NCBI RefSeq assembly: GCF_014198245.1
Contig: NZ_JACIHE010000008.1
Span: 186,001-250,000 of the forward strand
Direction: 5' to 3'
DNA: 64,000 bases
Source of the DNA: Bradyrhizobium sp. cir1
Lineage (GTDB): Bacteria; Pseudomonadota; Alphaproteobacteria; Rhizobiales; Xanthobacteraceae
This document shows, piece after piece, positions 7,868 through 16,346 of this stretch (positions within the stretch are counted from its first letter, which is position 1; each line of letters starts with the position of its first letter). Position numbers and translations under genes: made by a program. Under the pieces are notes generated by a model, which saw only the letters and a list, made by a program, of their open reading frames with translations, was not told the origin of the DNA and did no database searches.

Positions 7868-9334
7868 ATGGCTCTGATCGAGGCGTTCAAGCGGTTGCTG
7901 GGCGACACGGCCGTGCTGACGCGCGATGAAGATCTTGCCGCATTCACCGAGGATTGGCGCGGCCGCTATCGGGCGCCGGCACTTTGCGCAGTGCTGCCCT
8001 CGACAACCGAGCAGGTCGCCGCAGTCGTTCGCCTCTGTGTCGAGAACGGCGTACCGGTGCTGCCGCAGGGCGGCAACACCAGCCTGTGCGGCGGCGCGAC
8101 GCCGTCCGATCAAGGCGAGCGTCCGGTCATCGTCCTGTTGACGCGCATGCGGAGGATCCGCGCGATCGATCCGGCCAACAATGCCATGGTTGTCGATGCC
8201 GGCTGCGTGCTCGCTACCATTCAGGAAGCGGCCGCGGCTGAGGGGCGGCTCTATCCCGTCAGCCTCGGCGCCGAAGGCTCCTGCCAGATCGGCGGCAACA
8301 TCGCGACCAATGCCGGCGGCACCGGCGTGCTGCGCTACGGTAACACGCGCGAGAACGTGCTCGGCCTCGAAGTCGTGCTGCCGGACGGCTCGGTCTGGGA
8401 CGGGCTCTACGCGCTGCGCAAGAACAACACGGGCTACGACCTCAAGCATCTCTTCATCGGCTCGGAAGGCACGCTCGGCATCGTCACCGGCGCGGTGCTG
8501 AAGCTGCATCCGCTGCCGACGGCGGAAGCCGTCGCGTGGCTCGCGGTCGAGAATCCGCAGCGGGCGCTCGACATGCTCGGCCTGTTCCAGGCGACGTGGA
8601 ATTCGCGCCTTTCAGCCTTCGAGATGATGAACGCGGAACAGGTTCGGCTCGTGCTCGAGCAGGTGCCAGGCCGTCGCTGTCCGCTCGCCGAGATCGATAC
8701 TTGGCATGTGCTGGTCGAACTCTCCGACACCGGTGATGCCAGCGCGTTGGCTGCGGCCATGCAAGGCGTGCTTGAGCAGGCGCTCGAAGCCGGCATGATC
8801 CGCGACGGCGTCGTTGCCTCGAGCGAAGGGCAGCGCAAGGCGATGTGGCTATTGCGGCACAGCGTGTCCGAGGCCAACAAGAAGGCAGGCGTTGGCCTCA
8901 CGTCGGATTGCGCGGTGCCGGTCTCGGCGGTACCCGCGTTTATCGACCTGGCGATGGCGTCGGTACGCGCCATCGTGGCGGATGTTCGGTTCGTGATCGT
9001 CGGCCATCTCGGCGACGGCAACGTTCACTTCATTCCGTTTTTCAGCTTTGCGCAATGGGACGCCATGCCGGATCGCGACGCGCTCGCGCAGCGCATCCGC
9101 CGCGCCATGAACGACGCCGCAAGCTCGCTGCGCGGCACTTTCAGCGCCGAGCACGGCGTCGGTCGGACGCTGACCGGCGAGATGACCCGCTACAAGCCTC
9201 AGCCAGAGCTCGCCTTGATGCGCGCCGTGAAGCAGGCTTTCGATCCAAAGGGCCTGTTCAATCCCGGCCGCGTCCTGCCGCCGCCATCACCAAGTGCCTC
9301 GCCATCCATCGCAACATCGCAAAGAGGGGACTGA
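7868..9334 (+). CDS. FAD-binding D-2-hydroxyacid dehydrogenase-like oxidoreductase (GlcD/D2HGDH family)
   Basis: A 488-aa flavoprotein of the vanillyl-alcohol-oxidase fold. The ATG at 7868 was chosen because the FAD domain starts right after it; the frame is open upstream but has no family sequence. The FAD-binding part shows PQGGNTSLCGGATP (about residue 65) and GGNIATNAGG (about 140). The C-terminal half carries HLGDGNVHF and the closing FSAEHGVGR of the metal-dependent 2-hydroxyacid dehydrogenases. Expected reaction: a D-2-hydroxyacid (glycolate, D-lactate or D-2-hydroxyglutarate type) to the 2-oxoacid with electrons to quinone or ETF. First gene of a one-directional operon with uptake genes. 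Substrate not determined. Confidence 0.88.
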   Translation: MALIEAFKRLLGDTAVLTRDEDLAAFTEDWRGRYRAPALCAVLPSTTEQVAAVVRLCVENGVPVLPQGGNTSLCGGATPSDQGERPVIVLLTRMRRIRAIDPANNAMVVDAGCVLATIQEAAAAEGRLYPVSLGAEGSCQIGGNIATNAGGTGVLRYGNTRENVLGLEVVLPDGSVWDGLYALRKNNTGYDLKHLFIGSEGTLGIVTGAVLKLHPLPTAEAVAWLAVENPQRALDMLGLFQATWNSRLSAFEMMNAEQVRLVLEQVPGRRCPLAEIDTWHVLVELSDTGDASALAAAMQGVLEQALEAGMIRDGVVASSEGQRKAMWLLRHSVSEANKKAGVGLTSDCAVPVSAVPAFIDLAMASVRAIVADVRFVIVGHLGDGNVHFIPFFSFAQWDAMPDRDALAQRIRRAMNDAASSLRGTFSAEHGVGRTLTGEMTRYKPQPELALMRAVKQAFDPKGLFNPGRVLPPPSPSASPSIATSQRGD

Positions 9335-9335
9335 C

Positions 9336-10421
9336 ATGAGCCATCTTCCTGACATCATCACCTCCCGCCGTCGCCTGCTGCTGGGAGCCGGAGCCGGAGC
9401 CGTCGCGCTCGCCGCACCTTCCGTCTGGTCGCCGTCACGCGCGGCAGGCAAGCGCATCGTCGTGCGCGACGATGGCGGCATCTACACCAAGGCCTACGGC
9501 GCGGTGTTCTACCGTCCCTTCACCGAGGCGACGGGAATCGAGGTCGTCGGCGTGCAGGCCAATGCCGAGCCGGTCGCCCAGATCAAGACCATGGTCGACA
9601 CCAAGAACTACACCTGGGACATGGCCAAGATCAGCTGGCCCGCGATCCTGCTGCTGACCACCGGCAGCAAGTCCTATCTCGAGAAGCACGGCCTCGAGGC
9701 CGAGCCGGTCATCAAGTCGATTCCCGCCGAATTCATGTCGCCCTATGGCGTCGGCACCAACGTCTACACCACGGTGCTCGCCTATCGCACCGATGCCTTC
9801 AAGGGCCGCAAGGCGCCGCAATCCTGGGCCGACTTCTGGAACGTGAGCGAATTTCCGGGCCGCCGTGCCGTCCGCAAGCACCCCTTCGACACGATCGAGG
9901 AGGCGCTGATGGGGGCGGGCACGCCGACCGCGCAGGTCTACCCTTGCGACCTCAACAAGGCCTTCGCCTCGCTCGACAAGATCAAGCCATCGGTCGCGGT
10001 ATGGTGGACGAGCGGAGCGCAGGTCGAGCAGATGCTAACCTCGGGCGAGATCGACCTGTTGCCGACCTGGGTGTCCCGTCCGCAGGCGGCCCAGGCGGCC
10101 GGCGCGCCGGTCGAGATCGTCTGGAACCAGGGCATCTGGGGTGGCGACAACTGGTCGATCCTCGCCGGCACGCCGAACGCGGATGCATGTCGCGAATTCA
10201 TCAAGTTCGCCTCCGACCCGAAGCGCCAGGCAGCGCTGACAGAGTACTTCCCGGCCGGGCTGACGCAGCCGGAGGCCTTCAATTACGTCAAGCCGGAAAT
10301 CGCCAAGAACTGTCCGACCTATCCGGACAACATCAAGGTCGGCCTGAAGATCGATGCGAAATTCTGGCTCGACAATCAGGCCGCCGTCATCGAGCGCTTC
10401 AACAGCTGGGTCCTGTCCTAA
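9336..10421 (+). CDS. ABC transporter periplasmic substrate-binding protein (PotD/family 1)
   Basis: A 361-aa protein whose ATG at 9336 starts within two bases of the previous stop. It has a Tat-type leader (SRRRLLLGAGAG, cleavage near SRAA at residue 36) and then the beta-strand opening KRIVVRDDGGIYTKAYG of spermidine/putrescine-like binding proteins. The middle contains VWWTSGAQVEQMLTSGEID, typical of the hinge and ligand region in PotD relatives. It would deliver a small organic solute to the ATPase and fused permease encoded just downstream. The ligand is unlikely to be a polyamine, given catabolic neighbours that act on hydroxyacids and aldehydes. Confidence 0.88.
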   Translation: MSHLPDIITSRRRLLLGAGAGAVALAAPSVWSPSRAAGKRIVVRDDGGIYTKAYGAVFYRPFTEATGIEVVGVQANAEPVAQIKTMVDTKNYTWDMAKISWPAILLLTTGSKSYLEKHGLEAEPVIKSIPAEFMSPYGVGTNVYTTVLAYRTDAFKGRKAPQSWADFWNVSEFPGRRAVRKHPFDTIEEALMGAGTPTAQVYPCDLNKAFASLDKIKPSVAVWWTSGAQVEQMLTSGEIDLLPTWVSRPQAAQAAGAPVEIVWNQGIWGGDNWSILAGTPNADACREFIKFASDPKRQAALTEYFPAGLTQPEAFNYVKPEIAKNCPTYPDNIKVGLKIDAKFWLDNQAAVIERFNSWVLS

Positions 10422-10447
10422 ACCGTCTTGCCCGATCGGAGCAGCCC

Positions 10448-11548
10448 ATGGTCTCGTCGAGCCTGCGCATTCTGGAACTGTCCAAGCGCTATGGCGACTT
10501 CGTCGCCCTGGCGCCGACCAGTCTCGACGTTGCAAAGGGCGAATTCCTCACGTTGCTCGGCCCCTCCGGGTCGGGCAAGACGACGCTGCTCAGCCTGATC
10601 GCAGGCCTCGCACATCCCGACGAGGGCCAGATCCTCGTCGACGATGCCGACGTGACGCACAGCCCCGCCTATGACCGGGACATCGGCGTGGTGTTCCAGA
10701 ACTATGCGCTGTTTCCGCACATGACGGTCGAGGACAACATCGCCTTTCCCCTGAAGATGCGGAAAGTGAGCGATGCCGAGGCGCGTCGTCGCACGATGGA
10801 GGCGCTGGAGACCGTGCGCCTGCCGCACGTCGCAAAGCGCTTTCCGCGCGAGCTTTCGGGCGGCCAGCAGCAGCGCATTGCGCTCGCGCGCTGCATCGTC
10901 TACCGGCCCGCGATCATCCTGATGGATGAGCCGCTGGGCGCGCTCGACAAGAAGCTGCGCGACCAGATGCAGCTCGAGATCAAGCGCATCCATCGCGAGC
11001 TTCGCGCCACCATCATCTACGTTACCCACGACCAGGAAGAGGCGATGACAATGTCGGATCGCATCTGCCTGATGAATGCGGGCGCGATCGAGCAGCTCGG
11101 TACGCCGGAGGATCTCTACTTCCGTCCGCGTTCGATGTTCGTCGCAGACTTTCTCGGCGAGTCGAACCTGCTCAGCGCCACCGTGCGCGACGTCGATGCG
11201 GAAGGACTCGACATCGTGCTGGCCGACCAGGCCGCGCCCTCGCGGGCTGTCGGCAATGGCTCCAGCTTCGCCGCCGGCGAACCCATCAAGATCATGGTCC
11301 GGCCGCAGAATCTGCATGTCGTGACCGCCGCCGCGGATAGCGGCGGGCTCACCGGCCGGCTTGTCGACGTGATGATCAGCGGCAGCCTGACGCGGCTCTA
11401 CATCGCGCCGGAGACCTCGGGCATGCCGCAGCTCGTCGCGGCCTATCCGACCCGCTCGGGATCTCCGCCCCATGAGATCGGGCAGCTCGTCTCGCTCGGC
11501 TGGAATCCGGCGGATGCGGTCGCGATCCGGGACGGCGGAGGGCATTGA
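10448..11548 (+). CDS. ABC transporter ATP-binding protein (PotA-like)
   Basis: A 366-aa ATPase starting at the ATG at 10448 with GGAG 6 nt upstream. Walker A is GPSGSGKTT, the signature is LSGGQQQRIALAR, Walker B is ILMDEPLGALD and the switch His is in THDQEEAMTMSD. The C-terminal 120 residues form the TOBE-type regulatory domain of the PotA/FbpC subfamily. It energises the importer formed with the preceding binding protein and the following double-length permease. Confidence 0.93.
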   Translation: MVSSSLRILELSKRYGDFVALAPTSLDVAKGEFLTLLGPSGSGKTTLLSLIAGLAHPDEGQILVDDADVTHSPAYDRDIGVVFQNYALFPHMTVEDNIAFPLKMRKVSDAEARRRTMEALETVRLPHVAKRFPRELSGGQQQRIALARCIVYRPAIILMDEPLGALDKKLRDQMQLEIKRIHRELRATIIYVTHDQEEAMTMSDRICLMNAGAIEQLGTPEDLYFRPRSMFVADFLGESNLLSATVRDVDAEGLDIVLADQAAPSRAVGNGSSFAAGEPIKIMVRPQNLHVVTAAADSGGLTGRLVDVMISGSLTRLYIAPETSGMPQLVAAYPTRSGSPPHEIGQLVSLGWNPADAVAIRDGGGH

Positions 11549-11552
11549 GATC

Positions 11553-13325
11553 ATGGGGACGGCCAAGCAGCGCGCACTGCCGCGGAGCCAGATCTGGAGC
11601 TGGGTCGCCATGGGCGGCCCGCTCGCCCTGCTGCTCGTGCTGTTCCTGGTCTATCCAGTCGGCCAGCTGCTGCTGCTCAGCATCCACAACGACAGCGGCT
11701 TCACGCTGGCGCAGTATCGCCAGCTCTTCGCATCTTCGGTCTATGTCGACGTTCTCCTCATTACGCTCAAGATCTCGCTGGTCACGACATTGGTCTGCGT
11801 CGTCACCGGCTATCCCATCGCCTATCTGATCTCCGTGGTCGGCAAGGAGCGCAAGGCGACGCTGCTGTTCTGGGTGCTGTTGTCTTTCTGGACCAGTTTT
11901 CTGGTGCGCGCCTTTGCCTGGATCGTGCTGTTGGGACGCAACGGCGTCATCAACAAGCTGCTGTTGTCGCTCGGCATCATCTCGAGTCCGGCGAGCCTGC
12001 TCTACAATTTCGGCAGCGTCCTGGTCGGCATGGTCAATGCGTTGCTGCCGCTCGCCGTGCTGACCATGCTGTCGGTCATGGAGAACATCGACCGCAACCT
12101 GCCGCGTGCGGCGGCGACGCTCGGGGCGCGGTCCGGCATGGCGTTCTGGAAGATCTACTTTCCGCTGTCGCTGCCCGGCGTCGCGGCGGCCGGCATCATG
12201 GTGTTCGTCACCGCGATCGGCTTCTTCATCGTGCCGGCGCTGCTCGGCGGCCGGCGCGAGACCATGATCACGCAGCTCATCATCGACCAGATCCAGCAGA
12301 CCATGAACTGGGGCTTTGCCGGCGCGATCTCCGTGCTGTTGCTGTTCGTCGTGTTGATCGTCTTTGCCGCCTACGACCGGCTGCTCGGCCTGTCGACGAT
12401 GACGGGCGTCGCCACGGCACCGAAGTCCAAGCCGTCGCGCCTGTCAGAACCGATCGCGAAGGTCGGCGACGTGCTCCTGACGCTGCTCGGAACCATCTCG
12501 GATGCCATCATCTCGCTGCTGCCGTCGCGCCGGCGCGGCCGCAATCCGGACCAGCCCGGATTCGGCTTGCAGGCGTTCGCCTGGACCATGCTCCTCATCA
12601 TCAGCCTGCCGACAATCCTGATGATCCCGCTGTCTTTCGGCAAAGGCGGGCTGAACTGGCCGCCGCAGGGCTTTACGCTGCACTGGTACGAGACCGTGCT
12701 GGCCTCGCCGGTGTGGACGCAGGCCCTGCTGCGCTCGCTGATGGTCGGCGTCGGCACGGGGCTCCTGGCCATGCTGATCGGCACGCCGGCGGCGTTCCTG
12801 CTGGTGCGCAGCAACATTCCGGGAAAGGGTGCCTGGCTCGCCTTCATTCTGTCGCCGATCGTCGTGCCGCGCATGATCATCGCGGTTGGCCTGTTCTACG
12901 TTTTCGCGAATATCGGCCTGGTCGGCAGCGCCTTCGGCCTCATCCTCGGCCACACCGTCGTCGCGGTGCCCTATGTGGTGATGACCATGATGGCCGTGCT
13001 GCGCAACTACGATACGAGGCTCGATCATGCGGCCTCGAGCCTCGGCGCGCGGCCGTTCGCCACGCTGCGCCACGTGACCTTTCCGATCCTCGGCGCGGGC
13101 ATGATGTCGTCGTTCCTGTTCGCATTTGCGACCTCGTTCGACGAACTGACGATCGCGCTGTTTGCGACCGGCGGCCTCAATGCCACGCTGCCGAAGCAGT
13201 TCTGGGACGAGGTGACGCTTCAGGTCTCGCCGGTCATCGCGGCCGTGTCGACCTGCCTGTTCATCTTTATGGGACTCTTGATCTTCACTGCCGAACGCCT
13301 GAGGCGGCGTGCTGCTGCACGGTAG
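11553..13325 (+). CDS. Fused ABC permease (PotB-PotC type in one chain)
   Basis: A 590-aa membrane protein made of two tandem permease domains. Normally PotB- and PotC-like subunits are separate, about 270-300 aa each. Each half has about six helices and an EAA loop: PRAAATLGARSGMAFWKI near residue 184 and HAASSLGARPFATL near residue 490. A charged linker (about residues 285-340, ending SRRRGRNPDQPG) joins the halves. The ATG at 11553 lies 4 bp after the ATPase stop. Fusion fixes subunit pairing in the importer. No frameshift is seen, so it is a real single gene. Confidence 0.9.
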   Translation: MGTAKQRALPRSQIWSWVAMGGPLALLLVLFLVYPVGQLLLLSIHNDSGFTLAQYRQLFASSVYVDVLLITLKISLVTTLVCVVTGYPIAYLISVVGKERKATLLFWVLLSFWTSFLVRAFAWIVLLGRNGVINKLLLSLGIISSPASLLYNFGSVLVGMVNALLPLAVLTMLSVMENIDRNLPRAAATLGARSGMAFWKIYFPLSLPGVAAAGIMVFVTAIGFFIVPALLGGRRETMITQLIIDQIQQTMNWGFAGAISVLLLFVVLIVFAAYDRLLGLSTMTGVATAPKSKPSRLSEPIAKVGDVLLTLLGTISDAIISLLPSRRRGRNPDQPGFGLQAFAWTMLLIISLPTILMIPLSFGKGGLNWPPQGFTLHWYETVLASPVWTQALLRSLMVGVGTGLLAMLIGTPAAFLLVRSNIPGKGAWLAFILSPIVVPRMIIAVGLFYVFANIGLVGSAFGLILGHTVVAVPYVVMTMMAVLRNYDTRLDHAASSLGARPFATLRHVTFPILGAGMMSSFLFAFATSFDELTIALFATGGLNATLPKQFWDEVTLQVSPVIAAVSTCLFIFMGLLIFTAERLRRRAAAR

Positions 13326-13356
13326 CCGTCCACTCTCGAAATAGAGGTTCTCTCAC

Positions 13357-14262
13357 ATGCTCACTGCTTCTCGTCTTCGCGGCCTGTTCCCCGCCATTCC
13401 GACCCCGGTCAAGGCCGACGACACCATCGATGCGGCCGCCGTCTCGGCGCTGTTCGCCTGGCTCAACAAGCAGGGCATTGACGGCGTCGTACCGCTTGGC
13501 GGCACCGGTGAATACGGCGCGCTGGCGCGAGCCGAGCGGATCAAGATGGCGGGCCTCTCGGTGAAGGCCATGAACGGCAGAGGCCCGGTGATCGCGGGTG
13601 TGCTGGACACCGGCTTTCACGATGCGCTTCAGGCGGGCAGGGAATTCGCCGCGGAGGGCGTGGACGGCCTGCTTGTCCTTACGCCATACTACACCAACCC
13701 GACTCAGGCGGGCATTCGCGACTATTTCCTGCGCTATGCCGATGCCTCGCCCGTGCCCGTCCTGATCTACGAAATCCCTTACCGCACCCGGATCGCGATC
13801 GAACCGAAGATCCTGCATGAGCTCTCCAGGCACCCCAACATCATCGGTATGAAGGCCTGCAATCTCGACATGTATCATTTCCTGCAGGTGGTTGCCGGCG
13901 TCGACGAGAGCTTTGCGGTGCTGAGCGGCGAGGACAGCCTGTTTCCGCTGCATCTCGCTGCTGGCGCCAAGGGCGGCATCATCGTGACCGCGTGCCTGCT
14001 GCCGCGCGCCTGGCGGCAAATCTACGAGACGGCGATTGCCGGGCGAACCGCGGAAGCATTGAGTCTGCACCGCCGCCTGATCCCGCTCATGAACATGGCG
14101 TTTGCCGAAACCAATCCGGGGCCGATGAAGGCGGTGATGGACATGATCGGCGTCGACGCACCGCGCATGCTGGCGCCGCTGGTCCAGCCGGCGCCGGCGC
14201 TGGTATCCGATCTCCGCGCCGAATTCGGCAAGCAGTTGGCGGTTTCCGAGAACGTTGCATGA
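13357..14262 (+). CDS. DapA-family lyase/dehydratase (dihydrodipicolinate synthase-like aldolase)
   Basis: A 301-aa class I aldolase-fold protein. It has PLGGTGEYGAL (the G-G/T-T-G-E loop), the catalytic Tyr in LIYEIPYRT (Y138) and the Schiff-base Lys in GMKACN (K166). DapA-family enzymes in catabolic operons are usually 2-keto-3-deoxy-sugar-acid or hydroxyproline-pathway lyases and dehydratases rather than lysine biosynthesis enzymes. Neighbouring 2-hydroxyacid dehydrogenases and a semialdehyde dehydrogenase suggest it produces or uses a 2-oxoacid and a semialdehyde. Substrate unassigned. Confidence 0.9.
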   Translation: MLTASRLRGLFPAIPTPVKADDTIDAAAVSALFAWLNKQGIDGVVPLGGTGEYGALARAERIKMAGLSVKAMNGRGPVIAGVLDTGFHDALQAGREFAAEGVDGLLVLTPYYTNPTQAGIRDYFLRYADASPVPVLIYEIPYRTRIAIEPKILHELSRHPNIIGMKACNLDMYHFLQVVAGVDESFAVLSGEDSLFPLHLAAGAKGGIIVTACLLPRAWRQIYETAIAGRTAEALSLHRRLIPLMNMAFAETNPGPMKAVMDMIGVDAPRMLAPLVQPAPALVSDLRAEFGKQLAVSENVA

Positions 14263-14277
14263 TGGGGGGATGGCGAC

Positions 14278-15153
14278 ATGGCGCGTAGTGACCAGGGTGG
14301 CTCCCAGAAATCCGGCAAGGCCAAGAGTCCTGCAAGAGCTCGTGCTGCGACGCGTGTCGCCAAACGTGCAGAGCCGGGACGCTCGTCCCTGTTCGTCGGC
14401 TCGACCGAGAAGGCGTTTCAGGTCCTGCATGCCTTCGATGGGCCGCGACGCTTCATGACACTTGCCGATATCGCACGGGCCGCCAATCTCGATCGCAGCG
14501 CGACGCAGCGCCTGGTCTACACGCTGGAATCGCTCGGTTATCTCAAGCGTATCGAGGGCACGCGCGACTACGGGCTGACGTCGAAGGTGCTGCAGTTCTC
14601 CCACAGCTATCTCAAGGCCAACGAGCTCATCGACAAGGCCTCGCCCTATCTTCTCGAGATGAGCCGCAATCTTGGCGAGACCTGCAACCTGCATGAGCTC
14701 GACGGCCACGAGGTCGTGTTCGTGGCGCGCTTTCCCGGCCGGCACCTGATCCATATCGACTTCGTGATCGGAAGCCGGCTGCCGGCGTACTTCACGGCGT
14801 CCGGCATAGCCATCCTGGCGGCCCTTCCGGAGGCTGAGCAACAGGACCTCTTGAAGCGTACGCGGCTTGAGCCACTCACGCCTTACACGATTACGGATCC
14901 CGGTAAGCTTATGGAGCAGGTGCACCTCGCCGCCAAGCGCGGCTATTCGATCCAGATTAACCAAAGCGTCATGGGCGATATTTCCGTCGCGGCGCCGATC
15001 ATCGACGAGCACGGGCGGGCGATTGCCGCGGTCAACATCTCCGTACCGACGACGCGCTGGACCACGGAGCGTGTCGAGGCCGAGCTCGTTCAGCATGTTC
15101 ACGTCGCCGCAACGTCGATCTCGAAGTCCAAGTTCAAACGCTACGCGGCCTGA
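14278..15153 (+). CDS. IclR family transcriptional regulator
   Basis: A 291-aa regulator with a basic, low-complexity first 45 residues (KSGKAKSPARARAATRVAKR), an N-terminal winged helix (LADIARAANLDRSATQRLVYTLESLGYL, about residues 63-90) and the GAF-like effector domain of the IclR family (FVARFPGRHLIHIDF to SVAAPIIDEHGRAIAAVNISV). It sits inside the operon rather than divergent, 15 bp after the DapA-family gene with a G-rich SD. It is therefore co-transcribed with the genes it presumably controls. Effector probably a substrate or intermediate of this operon. Confidence 0.93.
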   Translation: MARSDQGGSQKSGKAKSPARARAATRVAKRAEPGRSSLFVGSTEKAFQVLHAFDGPRRFMTLADIARAANLDRSATQRLVYTLESLGYLKRIEGTRDYGLTSKVLQFSHSYLKANELIDKASPYLLEMSRNLGETCNLHELDGHEVVFVARFPGRHLIHIDFVIGSRLPAYFTASGIAILAALPEAEQQDLLKRTRLEPLTPYTITDPGKLMEQVHLAAKRGYSIQINQSVMGDISVAAPIIDEHGRAIAAVNISVPTTRWTTERVEAELVQHVHVAATSISKSKFKRYAA

Positions 15154-15160
15154 AACGCCG

Positions 15161-16318
15161 ATGCCGATGCTCCTCAATGCCAGCGACTATCGCCGCCGCG
15201 CGCGACGATTCCTTCCGCGCGGCTTGTTCGAGTATATCGATCGCGGCTCGGAGGACGAAACGGCATTGATGCGCCTGCGTGCCTCGCTTGACGCCATTAC
15301 CTTGCTGCCGGCGGTGCTGACGGGGCAAGACAGGCGCGATCTCGACACGGTGTTGTTCGGTCGAAGGATCGCCGCGCCGCTCGTTGTCGCGCCAACGGCG
15401 CTCGCCGGTCTTGTTTCGCATGATGGGGAGACGAGGCTGGCCCGCGCGGCCTCGCGCGTCGGCATTCCCGTCTGCATCTCGACGCAATCGGTGACCACCG
15501 TGGAAGCAATCCGGCGCGGCGCCCCGGATGCCTTGCTCTGGTTCCAGCTCTATGTCTGGCGCGATCGCGCCCTGACCGGACGCCTCCTGGAGCGGGCGAG
15601 CGCCTGCGGCTGCGACAACCTGCTCGTCACGGTCGATACGCCGGTCTCGCCGAACCGGGAATATAATGAACGCAACGGTTTCGGTATTCCTTTCAAACCG
15701 CGGCTGCGCAGCATGATCGACGTGGCACTGCATCCGGGTTGGCTGTTCGGGGTTCTGGCGCGCTATTTCGTGAGCGAGGGCATGCCGACCTACGGCCATT
15801 ATCCGGAAGCATTCCGCACCGCCATCACCCGCGCTGACATCGCCGAGTCGGTCCGGATCGAGCCGCGGCTGAGCTGGGACGACATGCGCTGGCTGCGCGA
15901 GATCTGGCCGGGTAAACTCACCATCAAGGGTGTGCTCGCGGTGGAGGATGCTGAAAAGGCGGTCGAGATCGGGGCCGACGGCATCGTGGTCTCGGCCCAT
16001 GGCGGGCGCAATCTCGACTGTCTGCCGGCTCCGGCGGATTGCATTCCGGCGATTGTCGGCGCCGTGAAAGGCCGTCTGACGATTCTGGCCGACAGCGGCG
16101 TTCGGCGCGGCACCGACGTCCTGAAGTATCTGGCGCTGGGCGCGGAAACTGTGCTTCTCGGCCGCTTGCCGCTTTGGGGGCTTGCAGCCGGGGGAGAGGC
16201 AGGCGCCGAAGCCGTCCTGCGCATGGTTCTGCGTGAGATGGATACCGCCATGGCTTTCCTGGGAGCGCATCGCGCTCCGGCCTTGCGGCATGGGCGCGCG
16301 AGCCAGCAACGGAACTAA
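15161..16318 (+). CDS. FMN-dependent alpha-hydroxyacid dehydrogenase (LldD/mandelate dehydrogenase family)
   Basis: A 385-aa TIM-barrel flavoprotein that oxidises an L-2-hydroxyacid to a 2-oxoacid. It opens with NASDYRRRARRFLPRGLFEYIDRGSEDE, as in LldD and MdlB. It carries the active-site His in SAHGGRNLD (H280; the family norm is SNHGGRQLD) and the FMN phosphate loop ADSGVRRGTDVLKYLALGA. The ATG at 15161 lies 7 bp after the IclR stop. With the FAD enzyme at 7868, the operon has enzymes for both enantiomers of a 2-hydroxyacid, or for two steps. Confidence 0.92.
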   Translation: MPMLLNASDYRRRARRFLPRGLFEYIDRGSEDETALMRLRASLDAITLLPAVLTGQDRRDLDTVLFGRRIAAPLVVAPTALAGLVSHDGETRLARAASRVGIPVCISTQSVTTVEAIRRGAPDALLWFQLYVWRDRALTGRLLERASACGCDNLLVTVDTPVSPNREYNERNGFGIPFKPRLRSMIDVALHPGWLFGVLARYFVSEGMPTYGHYPEAFRTAITRADIAESVRIEPRLSWDDMRWLREIWPGKLTIKGVLAVEDAEKAVEIGADGIVVSAHGGRNLDCLPAPADCIPAIVGAVKGRLTILADSGVRRGTDVLKYLALGAETVLLGRLPLWGLAAGGEAGAEAVLRMVLREMDTAMAFLGAHRAPALRHGRASQQRN

Positions 16319-16346
16319 GATCAACTCCAACATTTGGAAAACCATC

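Noticed and set aside
13285..15177. A 630-codon minus-strand open frame across the DapA-family and IclR genes
   Set aside because: Its translation has no family sequence and is rich in Arg, His and Gly; it is a shadow of the two plus-strand genes in GC-rich DNA. Similar long shadows at 1813-2775, 5604-6674, 10418-11611, 18994-20178, 20224-21477, 22476-23861, 33333-34619 and 44455-45600 were rejected for the same reason.
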